From Cyanobacteria bacterium UBA2855 (GTDB lineage Bacteria; Cyanobacteriota; Vampirovibrionia; Gastranaerophilales; Gastranaerophilaceae), in assembly GCA_002350725.1 (NCBI GenBank), contig DEFJ01000029.1:1-64000 (forward strand): DNA of 64,000 bases, written 5' to 3'. Positions 25,737 to 33,985 of this stretch are shown piece by piece; positions within the stretch are counted from its first letter, which is position 1; every line of letters starts with the position of its first letter. The notes under the pieces were generated by a model. That model saw only the letters and a list, made by a program, of their open reading frames with translations. It was not told the DNA's origin and searched no databases. A program made the translations under genes and the position numbers.

Positions 25737-26282
25737 ATGAAATTGTTAAATGAAAAAGATTCACTCGTAATCGTAATAGACATACAAGACAAACTTGTAG
25801 CCGCTTTGGAAAAAGATACGGTTGTATCAAAAGCCGCAAAGCTAGTCGCTGCTGCAAATATTTTGGATATTCCTGTAATAGTAAGTGAGCAATACCCAAA
25901 AGGTTTGGGACAAACAATTTTTGCAATAAAAAATCAACTTCCTCAAAATTCTGAAGTAGTCGAAAAAACTTCATTTTCACTCTTGGAAGAAGAGGGTATG
26001 TTAGATAAAATTAAATCTTATGGTAAAACGCAAATTATTTTGTGTGGGATTGAAACACATATATGTGTGCATCAAACTGCGGCGGCATTGCTGGATGCCG
26101 GATTCGAAGTGTATATCGCAAAAGATGCGTGTGCAAGCCGTAATAAATATGAGTTTAAGCAGGGAATAGAGAGAATGCATGCAAATGGTGCAAAAATTTC
26201 TTGTCTTGAAATAATTCTTTTTGAATGGCTAAGAGGTGCATCTCATCCTAAATTCAAAGAAGTTCAAATGTTGATAAAATAA
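25737..26282 (+). CDS. Isochorismatase-family cysteine hydrolase
   Basis: The 181-residue protein has the alpha/beta fold of the isochorismatase/nicotinamidase superfamily. The catalytic triad is visible: Asp in VIVIDIQD (about residue 13), Lys in VVEKTSFS (about 80) and Cys in CGIETHICV (about 110). The sequence is closest in style to the YcaC/ISOC1 group, whose substrates are uncertain. It lies 10 nt after the receiver-like gene and probably ends the operon that begins with transketolase. Confidence 0.85.
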   Translation: MKLLNEKDSLVIVIDIQDKLVAALEKDTVVSKAAKLVAAANILDIPVIVSEQYPKGLGQTIFAIKNQLPQNSEVVEKTSFSLLEEEGMLDKIKSYGKTQIILCGIETHICVHQTAAALLDAGFEVYIAKDACASRNKYEFKQGIERMHANGAKISCLEIILFEWLRGASHPKFKEVQMLIK

Positions 26283-26291
26283 TAAAATTTA

Positions 26292-28268
26292 TTATTCATA
26301 AATCCTTACATAATTCCAGTATGAGCGGAATACTTTTTTTACGTATTCTCTTGTTTCAGGATATGGAATCTGTTCGGTAAATAAATCAGGATCAAAATAA
26401 TTCAAAGATTGTTTCCATTGCTTAACCGCACCAACTCCGGAATTGTATGCAGCAACAGACGATATTTCAATTCCGTCAAGTTGACTTCTTACTGCAGCAT
26501 AATGGTAACATCCTAAGACGACATTCATATCAGGATTAAATAAATTAACTCCTGTAATACCATGTTTGAATGCCGTATCGGCCCCCGTTGTCGGCATTAA
26601 TTGCATAAGTCCTCTTGCGCCTACAGAGCTTTGCGCATTTGGATTAAAATAACTTTCTTCTCTTGTTAAGCCGAGCATCAACGGGGCATTTACTCCGGCT
26701 CTATCTGCGGCACTTCGGATTTGTTCATAGAAAAATACAGGATATACCAGCCTCCATCTTAAATCACTTCTATGTGGTTTTTCTTCCAGCTTGTCCATTG
26801 CATTCCTTGCAATCAGCATAGCATGGCTATTTTCTCCTTTTTGATAAAGAGCCCAACTCTTTAAGAATTCATCGTAGGATGTATATTCATCCAGAACATC
26901 CCAATCTCCTAAAGATACAAGTTTGTCTAAAAAGTAATGACGCCTTTCATATGGAAATTCAATTGGTTTTTCTTTAATTCCTGTTGCTATAATTGAAGTT
27001 TTATTGTTTTTTAATCTTACAAAGGCTCTAAAGGCATAATAGCTGTCAGGGAAACGTGATATAACCCCACGATAGTAATTTACATAATCCTGATAAGCCT
27101 TGGCTCTTTCACTTACCCTGCCCATATAGTACATTACTATTGGAGCATAGGTTTGGTCATTTTTATATTTGTTCAGAAAATCTATACCGATACGTTGTGC
27201 ATCAGGGATATTGTTTTTATTAACCATATCTAAGAATATCTTAGCTTGTGCTTCTGCTGTAAAATCGCTTGAAGGATACCATAAGTATAGGTTTTTGTAA
27301 CAATCAGCTCTATCCTTTTCTTCTCCATAGCGGCATTTTATTACCATTAAATAGTCTTTACCTCGAGATTTTGCAATTCCTAATAAATTAATTGCAGCCT
27401 GATATTTTGAAGGTACTATTGACATATAAGCATCAATAGCTTCATAGACATCTTCTTTTTCAATGTAATCAGCATTTCCTTTTAATCCCCATTCGGTTAA
27501 AAATTTTATTCGAGCGTTGTTTCCTGTTGCTTTTGCATTAATTACATCAAATGCCCAACTGTTTTTAACTTCTGATTTTTTTGAAAGTTCATCAGCTTTT
27601 TTGTAGTCCCCCAATTTATAACTCGATTTTGCCATTAGCAGGTAATCGTCTTTAGAAATCGTTGCGTCAATTTTGTTCCAATCATTTATGACTGACATTG
27701 CGAGTCTGCCGGCAGGGGCTTTTTTAAGATAATGCCTAAAATGATTTTGAATATCTTCTTTTGCTGAAAGCGGAAAAATTTTTTCTCCTTCATATTTTTT
27801 TAGCATTAGATGTCCCAGGTAGTATTCCGAGGCTATTGCATAATCGGAGTGCGGGAATTTATTTATTATGTATTCAAAATGCTTTTTTGCAGCCTGTGGA
27901 TTTGAGTCGGTAATAATTTGTGCAAGATTATATCTTACCTTAATGGACAGCATATGTTTAGGGTATAACATCAAGAAAAACTTATATTGTTTTTCTGCTG
28001 ATTTTACATCATCAATATCTGTTGCTGCAACTCCCTGGTGATATATTGCAAGCGGTTTCAAATCCGAAATGATATTTACTTTTGAAAATAAATAATATGC
28101 CTGAGAGTAATTTTTGGCATTATACTCTTTTAATGCTTGAGAATATATTTCATCTGTTTTTGTTGCGGGTTGATATATGCTCAACCCAAAATATACCATT
28201 AATACAAGTAGTGCAGTACCTGCGGCTACAGTATACACATATTTTTTAAACGTATCCCAGCTAATCAT
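26292..28268 (-). CDS. Membrane-anchored soluble-type lytic transglycosylase with TPR-like N-terminus
   Basis: The 658-residue Slt70-like enzyme cleaves the MurNAc-GlcNAc bond of peptidoglycan with anhydro ring formation. An N-terminal helix (about 12-30) anchors it, a long alpha-helical TPR-like superhelix fills about 35-500, and the SLT catalytic domain lies at about 510-640. Catalytic Glu is in LTREESYFNP, followed by SSVGARGLMQLMP and the AYNSGVGAV motif. Its minus-strand promoter is an extended -10 (TGC-TAAAAT) 7 nt from the ATG, so the mRNA is probably leaderless. The 3' end faces the isochorismatase gene with only 9 nt between. Confidence 0.9.
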   Translation of the reverse strand: MISWDTFKKYVYTVAAGTALLVLMVYFGLSIYQPATKTDEIYSQALKEYNAKNYSQAYYLFSKVNIISDLKPLAIYHQGVAATDIDDVKSAEKQYKFFLMLYPKHMLSIKVRYNLAQIITDSNPQAAKKHFEYIINKFPHSDYAIASEYYLGHLMLKKYEGEKIFPLSAKEDIQNHFRHYLKKAPAGRLAMSVINDWNKIDATISKDDYLLMAKSSYKLGDYKKADELSKKSEVKNSWAFDVINAKATGNNARIKFLTEWGLKGNADYIEKEDVYEAIDAYMSIVPSKYQAAINLLGIAKSRGKDYLMVIKCRYGEEKDRADCYKNLYLWYPSSDFTAEAQAKIFLDMVNKNNIPDAQRIGIDFLNKYKNDQTYAPIVMYYMGRVSERAKAYQDYVNYYRGVISRFPDSYYAFRAFVRLKNNKTSIIATGIKEKPIEFPYERRHYFLDKLVSLGDWDVLDEYTSYDEFLKSWALYQKGENSHAMLIARNAMDKLEEKPHRSDLRWRLVYPVFFYEQIRSAADRAGVNAPLMLGLTREESYFNPNAQSSVGARGLMQLMPTTGADTAFKHGITGVNLFNPDMNVVLGCYHYAAVRSQLDGIEISSVAAYNSGVGAVKQWKQSLNYFDPDLFTEQIPYPETREYVKKVFRSYWNYVRIYE

Positions 28269-28275
28269 ACTATAT

Positions 28276-28284
28276 ATTTTAGCA
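28276..28284 (-). promoter_or_regulatory. Extended -10 element of the lytic transglycosylase gene
   Basis: On the minus strand TGC-TAAAAT ends 7 nt before the ATG at 28268, placing the transcription start at or one base before the start codon. No ribosome binding site is present. Confidence 0.6.
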
Positions 28285-28319
28285 TAATTTGTTGTTAATT
28301 TAAAACACTAAACAAAAAG

Positions 28320-28348
28320 TTTACAAAATATATATACTGAATTATAAT
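28320..28348 (+). promoter_or_regulatory. Promoter of the cupin gene
   Basis: TTTACA (28320-28325), 17-nt spacer, TATAAT (28343-28348). The start near 28355 leaves a 20-nt leader with the ribosome binding site TTGGAGAG. Confidence 0.85.
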
Positions 28349-28375
28349 GAACATAACAGATTGGAGAGCTTGGAA

Positions 28376-28732
28376 ATGGAAAAGTTTGTTCAAGAAAAAT
28401 ATATGCGTCCTTGGGGTTATTATATTAATATTGCGCAAGGTGACGGATATCTATCAAAAATTTTGCATGTAAATTCCGGAGCAAAACTTTCTGTTCAGTC
28501 TCACAATTGTAGGAGTGAACATTGGTTTGTTCTTAAAGGTGAGGCGGATGTTTTATTGGGTGAAAATGAAATAACCTTATCGAGCGGACAAAGTCTGGAT
28601 ATCCCGCTTAAAGCTATTCATTCTGTCGGGAATTCTAAAAATTCGGATTTGGAAATTTTAGAAATACAAACCGGAGAGGTTTTATCGGAGGATGATATAG
28701 TCAGATATAAGGATATTTACGGTAGAGTTTAG
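28376..28732 (+). CDS. Cupin, mannose-6-phosphate isomerase type II-like
   Basis: The 118-residue single cupin resembles the C-terminal isomerase domain of bifunctional ManC/AlgA proteins: MRPWGYY at residues about 9-15, KLSVQSHNCRSEHWFVLKGE with metal ligands, and IPLKAIHSVGN. Such stand-alone cupins may isomerise mannose-6-phosphate or bind sugar nucleotides. The ATG at 28376 is preferred over the TTG at 28361 because that TTG lies inside the GGAGAG ribosome binding site. It may work with the phosphohexomutase at 12.9 kb, but the genes are not linked. Confidence 0.8.
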   Translation: MEKFVQEKYMRPWGYYINIAQGDGYLSKILHVNSGAKLSVQSHNCRSEHWFVLKGEADVLLGENEITLSSGQSLDIPLKAIHSVGNSKNSDLEILEIQTGEVLSEDDIVRYKDIYGRV

Positions 28733-28737
28733 ATAAT

Positions 28738-29634
28738 TTATTTTATAAAATTTATATCTTCCGATATTTGTTTTTTTAATTCATCCAATGATAAAAATTT
28801 CTTTTCCGGACGCAGCATTGACGTAAATTCGACCGTTATTTCCTCTCCATAAATATCTTTATCAAAATCTAAAATATGAGTTTCAATTGTCGCTAAACTC
28901 GTTTCCCCAACTGTAGGACGCAGTCCGTAGTTTGTAACACCTTTGTAAACTTTGTCTTTATACGTTATATCGGTTGAGTATGCCCCAAATGGCATGTCTG
29001 TAATCTTTTCCGGCATGAGGATGTTCGCTGTTCTAAATCCCAATTGCCTTCCAATTTGTTTACCTTTAATAACTATTCCGGTAATTTTGAATTTATATCC
29101 CAACATTTTATTGGCTTTTTTAAGGTTTCCTTCTTTTAAATATTTTCTTATTTGTGTGCTGCTAATTAATTCGTGTTCAATTTTTTGGGGTTCTATAACA
29201 AAATATTTATATCCGTATTTTAATGCATTGTTCTTTAAAAATTTCGTGTCACCAATTTTGTCTTTCCCAAAATTGTGATTAAATCCTGTAGATATTGCTT
29301 TGGGTGAAAAATTCTTTACAATAATATTCTTTAAGTATTCATCTGCGCTCATCGATGCTATTTTTTCAAAATCTAATTCAAAAAGATAGTCAATTCCTAT
29401 TTCGGCAATCTTATTTCTGCGTTCTGCTTCTGTCAATATATACTTAGGAGCGACTTTTTTTAAATAGCAGAACGGGTGGTTTTTAAAAGTAATAACTGCA
29501 GATTTTAATCCGTGTTCTTTTGCGTAATTAACGGCTGACAACAAAACTTTTTGATGCCCAATATGTACTCCGTCAAAAAATCCCAGTGCCAATGACAAAT
29601 TTTCTTTTTTTGTAACTTCGGAAAAAATCTCCAT
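28738..29634 (-). CDS. ribF: Bifunctional riboflavin kinase / FAD synthetase
   Basis: The 298-residue enzyme converts riboflavin to FMN and FAD. The N-terminal nucleotidyltransferase domain has GFFDGVHIGHQKVL (about 15-28); the C-terminal flavokinase domain has GRQLGFRTANI (about 195) and the YGLRPTVG segment. The ATG at 29634 is chosen because it begins the family-like sequence and lies exactly 6 nt after TATAAT, so the mRNA should be leaderless; an upstream in-frame start at 29661 would sit before that promoter. Without a leader no FMN riboswitch is possible. FAD demand fits the flavoprotein operon at 34-37 kb. Confidence 0.9.
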   Translation of the reverse strand: MEIFSEVTKKENLSLALGFFDGVHIGHQKVLLSAVNYAKEHGLKSAVITFKNHPFCYLKKVAPKYILTEAERRNKIAEIGIDYLFELDFEKIASMSADEYLKNIIVKNFSPKAISTGFNHNFGKDKIGDTKFLKNNALKYGYKYFVIEPQKIEHELISSTQIRKYLKEGNLKKANKMLGYKFKITGIVIKGKQIGRQLGFRTANILMPEKITDMPFGAYSTDITYKDKVYKGVTNYGLRPTVGETSLATIETHILDFDKDIYGEEITVEFTSMLRPEKKFLSLDELKKQISEDINFIK

Positions 29635-29640
29635 ATAAAT

Positions 29641-29646
29641 ATTATA
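29641..29646 (-). promoter_or_regulatory. -10 box of ribF, leaderless arrangement
   Basis: Minus-strand TATAAT followed by 6 nt and ATG, the same sequence (TATAATATTTATATG) that precedes the prenyltransferase gene at 46994. The -35 region is not conserved. Confidence 0.6.
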
Positions 29647-29663
29647 CCCTAAACAGACCAAAC

Positions 29664-29694
29664 AAAAAGGTTCTGTGTTTTACAGAACCTTTTT
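29664..29694 (-). terminator. Intrinsic terminator of pckA
   Basis: AAAAAGGTTCTGT pairs with ACAGAACCTTTTT around a 5-nt loop, giving a U tract on the minus strand 25 nt beyond the pckA stop codon. Confidence 0.85.
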
Positions 29695-29718
29695 GTATAA
29701 TATAGTAATTTTTATAAA

Positions 29719-31320
29719 TTACTTAACTGAGCTTAATGGCTTTGGGCCGGCATTTACGATTTCTGAAGGCATATTCGGATACTTCGTAGTGAAGTTATCG
29801 TTGAACATTTGAGCCAATTTGTTAGCAGCTTCATCGTAAGCAGCCTTATCTGACCACATACCTCTTGCATCCAACATTTCATCAGGAACGTTAGGACAAG
29901 ATGTAGGGTAATCAACATTGAATACATCGTGGTGTTTGAATTCAACAGAATCAAATGATCCGTTCAATGCTGCCGTAACCATTGCTCTTGTATAAGCAAG
30001 CTTAATTCTCTTAGCACCTGAAGATGCGCTGCCGCCTGCCCAACCGGTATTAACTAAGTATACTTTAGTTCCGTATTGGTCTAATTTGTCACCTAACATT
30101 TTTGCGTAAACTGATGCATCCATTGGCATGAATGGTTCACCAAATAATGTTGAGAATGTTGGAACAGGTTCTGTAATACCTCTTTCGGTACCTGCTAATT
30201 TTGATGTGAAACCTGTTACAAAGTGGTACATAGCTGCGTTTTTATCCAATCTCGAAATTGGAGGTAAAACACCAAATGCATCAGCAGTTAAGAATACAAC
30301 AACTTTTGGAATACCGCCCATTGAAGGAATTGCAGCATTGTTGATGTAGTTAACAGGATAACCAACACGAGTGTTTTCTGTTAATGAGCTATCAAAGAAA
30401 TCTAATTCTCTTGTTTCAGGGTTCATTATTACATTTTCAACCAATGAACCGAATTTAATAGCATTATAAATATCAGGTTCGTTTTCTTCTGTAAGGTTGA
30501 TACATTTTGCGTAGCAGCCGCCTTCAAAATTGAATACGCCATCAGGTGACCAACCGTGTTCGTCATCACCGATTAGCTTACGGCTAGGATCTGCTGACAA
30601 TGTGGTTTTACCGGTTCCTGAAAGACCAAAGAAAACAGCTGTTTCATGAGTTTCAGGATCCATATTTGCTGAACAGTGCATAGGAAGAACATTCTTCTTA
30701 GTCATTACATAATTCATAGTCGCAAATACTGATTTCTTAATTTCACCTGAGTATTGAGAACCTGCAATGATAATCATGTGAGCTTCGTAGTCAATTGCTA
30801 TGCATGCTTCGGAATTTGTTCCGTCAACTGCCGGATCACATTTGAAACCAGGAGCACAAATAATTGTGTAATCAGCTTCGCCGTATGAAGATAATTCTTC
30901 TGCGGTTGGTCTGATTAATAATTGATGAATGAACATGTTTTGAGATGCCATTTCATTAATTACTCTGAATTTTTGAGTGTATTTCTTGTCAGCGCCAGCA
31001 AAACCATCAAAAATAAATACTTCTTTACCGTTTAAGTAATTAATCATTTTTGATTTGATTGAATTAAATGCTTCTCTTGAAATAGGACGATTTACCTTGC
31101 CCCATGCTATATCATCATGTATGCTTGGGGTATCAACGATAAATTTATCCTTAGGTGAACGACCGGTGTATTTCCCGGTTGTAACAACTAAAGCGCCTGT
31201 TTCAGATAATGTTCCTTCCCCTCTTCTTAAAGCAGCTTCTGTTAACTGAGCCGGAGTCCAGTTTCTGTGTACTGCAGAAGGAGAAGTAATACCTAACTTT
31301 TCAATACCATAAGTTTCCAT
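29719..31320 (-). CDS. pckA: Phosphoenolpyruvate carboxykinase (ATP)
   Basis: The 533-residue enzyme interconverts oxaloacetate + ATP and PEP + CO2 + ADP. The ATP-type kinase loop GLSGTGKTTLSADP (about 233-246), GDDEHGW (about 255) and the substrate motif TGKYTGRSPKDKF (about 48-60) are intact. In a fermentative anaerobe it can run in either direction, including CO2 fixation towards C4 acids. A very strong ribosome binding site (AAAGGAGG) and a promoter overlapped by an inverted repeat indicate high but regulated expression. Confidence 0.95.
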   Translation of the reverse strand: METYGIEKLGITSPSAVHRNWTPAQLTEAALRRGEGTLSETGALVVTTGKYTGRSPKDKFIVDTPSIHDDIAWGKVNRPISREAFNSIKSKMINYLNGKEVFIFDGFAGADKKYTQKFRVINEMASQNMFIHQLLIRPTAEELSSYGEADYTIICAPGFKCDPAVDGTNSEACIAIDYEAHMIIIAGSQYSGEIKKSVFATMNYVMTKKNVLPMHCSANMDPETHETAVFFGLSGTGKTTLSADPSRKLIGDDEHGWSPDGVFNFEGGCYAKCINLTEENEPDIYNAIKFGSLVENVIMNPETRELDFFDSSLTENTRVGYPVNYINNAAIPSMGGIPKVVVFLTADAFGVLPPISRLDKNAAMYHFVTGFTSKLAGTERGITEPVPTFSTLFGEPFMPMDASVYAKMLGDKLDQYGTKVYLVNTGWAGGSASSGAKRIKLAYTRAMVTAALNGSFDSVEFKHHDVFNVDYPTSCPNVPDEMLDARGMWSDKAAYDEAANKLAQMFNDNFTTKYPNMPSEIVNAGPKPLSSVK

Positions 31321-31366
31321 CTTATATTTCCTCCTTTGTTATGGATTAGAATTTACCTATATATAG

Positions 31367-31387
31367 TTAGTGTACTATAAACACTAA
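31367..31387. promoter_or_regulatory. Candidate operator overlapping the pckA promoter
   Basis: The inverted repeat TTAGTGT-N7-ACACTAA covers the -10 box and part of the spacer of the pckA promoter. The core TAGTGT-N7-ACACTA also occurs at 46303-46321. The position fits a repressor site; the regulator is unknown. Confidence 0.55.
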
Positions 31388-31397
31388 TAATTTGCAA
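31369..31397 (-). promoter_or_regulatory. Promoter of pckA
   Basis: On the minus strand TTGCAA (31392-31397) and TACACT (31369-31374) are separated by 17 nt. Transcription should start near 31362, giving a leader of about 42 nt. Confidence 0.65.
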
Positions 31398-31423
31398 TAG
31401 TCTTACATAACTTAATTTTTAGT

Positions 31424-31458
31424 AAAAAATAACTCTTAGTATGAACTAAGAGTTATTT
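31424..31458 (-). terminator. Intrinsic terminator of rplF-rplR
   Basis: A 14-bp stem (AAATAACTCTTAGT with ACTAAGAGTTATTT) has a 4-nt loop and six U residues on the minus strand, 28 nt after rplR. It shows that rpsE does not follow in the same transcript. Confidence 0.9.
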
Positions 31459-31485
31459 ATAAAAGTTAATCTCTTTATTGAGAAA

Positions 31486-31854
31486 CTAGAAGTTAAGACC
31501 TGCTTCACGAGCTGCATCAGCCAAAGCTGCAACACGTCCGTGATACAAGAATCCTCCTCTATCAAAGACTACATCATTTACGCCTGCCTTAAGAGCTCTT
31601 TTTGCAATAGCTTCACCAACAGCTTTTGCAGATTCAATGTTTCCGCCGTGAGCTAATTTTTCTTTCAATTCTTTATCGATTGATGAAGCAGATGCTAAAG
31701 TAACTTTATTTACATCGTCAATTACTTGAGCGTAAATGTGCTTTGTACTTCTATATACAGCCAATCTAGGGCAATCAGGAGTTCCTGAAATTTTTACTCT
31801 GATAGATTGGTGTCTTTTTTGTACTTGTGGTTTTCTAACTTTTTGTTTAATCAT
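31486..31854 (-). CDS. rplR: Ribosomal protein L18 (uL18)
   Basis: The 122-residue protein binds 5S rRNA. Family signatures RPRLAVYRSTKHIYAQVIDD-like (here CPRLAVYRSTKHIYAQVI), AVGEAIAKRALKAGV and VFDRGGFLYHGRVAALADAAREAGL are clear. The ATG at 31854 is chosen over one 30 nt upstream because MIKQ begins the normal L18 N-terminus and AAAGGAAA precedes it. It follows rplF but is not followed by rpsE, unlike the usual spc operon. Confidence 0.95.
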   Translation of the reverse strand: MIKQKVRKPQVQKRHQSIRVKISGTPDCPRLAVYRSTKHIYAQVIDDVNKVTLASASSIDKELKEKLAHGGNIESAKAVGEAIAKRALKAGVNDVVFDRGGFLYHGRVAALADAAREAGLNF

Positions 31855-31965
31855 TTTGTATTTCCTTTCATACCCAAACCGCATTGAGAACCTACTTCAA
31901 GAGTTTATGTGGGCCAGATATTTTTAAATTACCTAATAGTAATTAAGGTTTAATAGTGCTATATA

Positions 31966-32505
31966 TTATTTTTTACCAGCTTTACCGGCTTTACGTCTTA
32001 CGTATTCACCTTCATATCTTACACCCTTTCCTTTGTATACTTCAGGAGGACGTTTTGATCTGATGAATGCTGCAACGTCACCAACTGTTTGTTTGTTGGT
32101 ACCTTTTACTGAAATCTTAGTGTTAGCTTCAACTGAAATAGTAATACCGGCAGGTGGCTCAACTATTACAGGATGAGAATAACCCAATGCTAAATTTAAG
32201 TTTTTGCCTTCCATATTCGCACGGTAACCAACACCTTGGATTTCAAGTTTCTTTTCAAAACCTTCCTTAACACCATGAACAGCGTTAGCAACTAAGGTTC
32301 TTGATAAACCGTATAATGCATCTGCTACTCTGGTATCAACTGTTTTTGTTAAAAGAATTTGGTTATCTTTTACTTCTACCTTAATTTCAGAACGAACAGA
32401 AACGGATTCTTGTCCTAAAGGACCTTTAACCGTAACTTCTTGTCCGTCTATTTTTACTTCGACTCCTTGCGGAATGTCAATCGGTTTTTTACCAATACGT
32501 GACAT
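31966..32505 (-). CDS. rplF: Ribosomal protein L6 (uL6)
   Basis: The 179-residue L6 shows the standard start MSRIGKKPIDIPQGV, the GVKEGFEKKLEIQGVGYRA motif and the C-terminal RPPEVYKGKGVRYEGE. It is separated from rplR by 111 nt, more than normal within a ribosomal operon. Upstream lies an M20 peptidase with its own hairpin terminator, not rpsH. The rplF-rplR pair has therefore been cut out of the conserved spc order. Confidence 0.96.
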   Translation of the reverse strand: MSRIGKKPIDIPQGVEVKIDGQEVTVKGPLGQESVSVRSEIKVEVKDNQILLTKTVDTRVADALYGLSRTLVANAVHGVKEGFEKKLEIQGVGYRANMEGKNLNLALGYSHPVIVEPPAGITISVEANTKISVKGTNKQTVGDVAAFIRSKRPPEVYKGKGVRYEGEYVRRKAGKAGKK

Positions 32506-32581
32506 AGTGTTTTCTCCTTATGGTATATTAGTGAACTCTGTCAGGCTTTTCTACCAATTACACCTGACACAATGTGCATAA

Positions 32582-32619
32582 TAACACGGACATGTTTTAT
32601 TGTAAACATGTCCGTGTTA
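32582..32619 (-). terminator. Long hairpin after the M20 peptidase gene
   Basis: A perfect 16-bp stem (TAACACGGACATGTTT with its complement) and a 6-nt loop lie 29 nt past the peptidase stop codon. The U tract is poor, so termination may be partial and allow some read-through into rplF. Confidence 0.65.
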
Positions 32620-32647
32620 GTTCGTAAATTATTGTAAATAAAGTGTT

Positions 32648-33817
32648 TTATTTGTTAAATTCTTCAAAGAATTTTCTGAGAACTTCTTGTCCTTTAATCA
32701 TCGATTTGTAGCAAACATTTTCTTCTTTGCAGTGCATATTGTGAACGTCTGCTAAACCTACCAAAAACGGTAATATCTTTTCATTTTTTGAATTGTAGCT
32801 GTTTGCGTAAATGTGAGTTTCTGCGCCTGCGTGGAAAGATCCGATTTCAGGAGTTACGCCTACGGCTTTGGCTGCACATTCAAATATTTGCGGCACAAAG
32901 TTATCCCAACCTTTTTCAAACGGCGGAATGTGTTCTTTAAATGTTATAGTAATTTTTGCCAGCCCTTTATAATCATCATTTATGCCGTCAACAATGGTTT
33001 GCATTAAATCTTTTAATTCTTTTTCTTTATCTCTGCTTGAGCTTCTTATAGAATAAGTCGCTTTTGCGTGTTGATTGATAATGTTTGTAACATCAACATT
33101 TCCTGCGGATATTCCTCCGATATTACAAGAAGTAATAACCTGATGTGTTTCGGGATCAGAGTAAAAAACCCCTTGTGGTAAGTCCGATACTACATCAGCT
33201 ATAACTTTAGCCGCATTTTCTCTTTTAGGATCACCGATATCTATACCGGAGTGTCCGCCTTTAAAGGTTTCTACATCAATAGTTGCAAGGGTATAACTTG
33301 CTCCTGATGTCATAAATTGTCCTAATGAATCGCTGTCCAAAACGAGAGCATATTTTGATTTAATTTTTGATTTGTCAAAATTTTTAATTCCTGACATTCC
33401 GGATTCTTCATCTCTTGTGAATATAATTTCAAGACCGCCGTGTTTTAAATCACTTTTTGCTAAATATAGTGCAAAATATAGAGCATTAGCCACTCCGGCT
33501 TTATCATCCGCACCAAGAGTTCTGCCTTCTGCGTGAATTAGTCCTTCATCATCAAGATATGTTTTTACGGGAGAATCATCTCCAATTACATCCATATGTG
33601 AGGATAAAAGGATGGGGTCTTTATTTCCGTCTGTTGGCGGTATATATATGTATACATTGTTGTAACTGTCGAATTCGCAATGGATATTGTTGCTGTCGCA
33701 AACCGATTTTATATAATTTGCAACATTGTGTTCTTTTAATGACGGAGATGGAATTTCTGCTAAAGTGCAGAATAAATCTATCAATCCGTTTTCTTTTCTT
33801 AATTCCTCTATTTTCAT
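32648..33817 (-). CDS. M20-family metallopeptidase, tripeptidase T-like
   Basis: The 389-residue protein matches di-zinc M20 aminopeptidases of the PepT group. The zinc and catalytic motifs are visible: SSHMDV (about 80-85), LGADDKAG (about 110-117) and TRDEESGMSG (about 145-154, catalytic Glu pair), with HAGAETHIY near 330. It should trim N-terminal residues from short peptides in the cytoplasm; no signal peptide is present. AAGGAG precedes the ATG. Confidence 0.85.
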   Translation of the reverse strand: MKIEELRKENGLIDLFCTLAEIPSPSLKEHNVANYIKSVCDSNNIHCEFDSYNNVYIYIPPTDGNKDPILLSSHMDVIGDDSPVKTYLDDEGLIHAEGRTLGADDKAGVANALYFALYLAKSDLKHGGLEIIFTRDEESGMSGIKNFDKSKIKSKYALVLDSDSLGQFMTSGASYTLATIDVETFKGGHSGIDIGDPKRENAAKVIADVVSDLPQGVFYSDPETHQVITSCNIGGISAGNVDVTNIINQHAKATYSIRSSSRDKEKELKDLMQTIVDGINDDYKGLAKITITFKEHIPPFEKGWDNFVPQIFECAAKAVGVTPEIGSFHAGAETHIYANSYNSKNEKILPFLVGLADVHNMHCKEENVCYKSMIKGQEVLRKFFEEFNK

Positions 33818-33933
33818 TTTGAATTCTCCTTATCTGCTGTTAATTTTATACTAACACATTTTTTTTATACGGACAAATATTATTTTTATAAGGCGTGTTT
33901 TGATAAGCAGAAAAAATATTATAGTTATGACTC

Positions 33934-33962
33934 TTGCGTTATTTTTGAATTTAAACTATAAT
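33934..33962 (+). promoter_or_regulatory. Promoter of the flavin electron-transfer operon
   Basis: TTGCGT (33934-33939), 17-nt spacer, perfect TATAAT (33957-33962). The start near 33969 gives an 18-nt leader that contains no strong ribosome binding site. Confidence 0.8.
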
Positions 33963-33985
33963 AATGTGAGTATAGGTAAGAAGTT

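Noticed and set aside
29635..29720. FMN riboswitch before ribF
   Set aside because: The promoter is 6 nt from the start codon, and the rest of the gap is the pckA terminator, so there is no room.
32520..32580. tRNA-like D-arm sequence upstream of rplF
   Set aside because: GGTGTAATTGGTAGAAAAG looks like a D arm, but no acceptor or T arm can be drawn around it. The TGTCAGG/CCTGACA stem is better read as leader structure.
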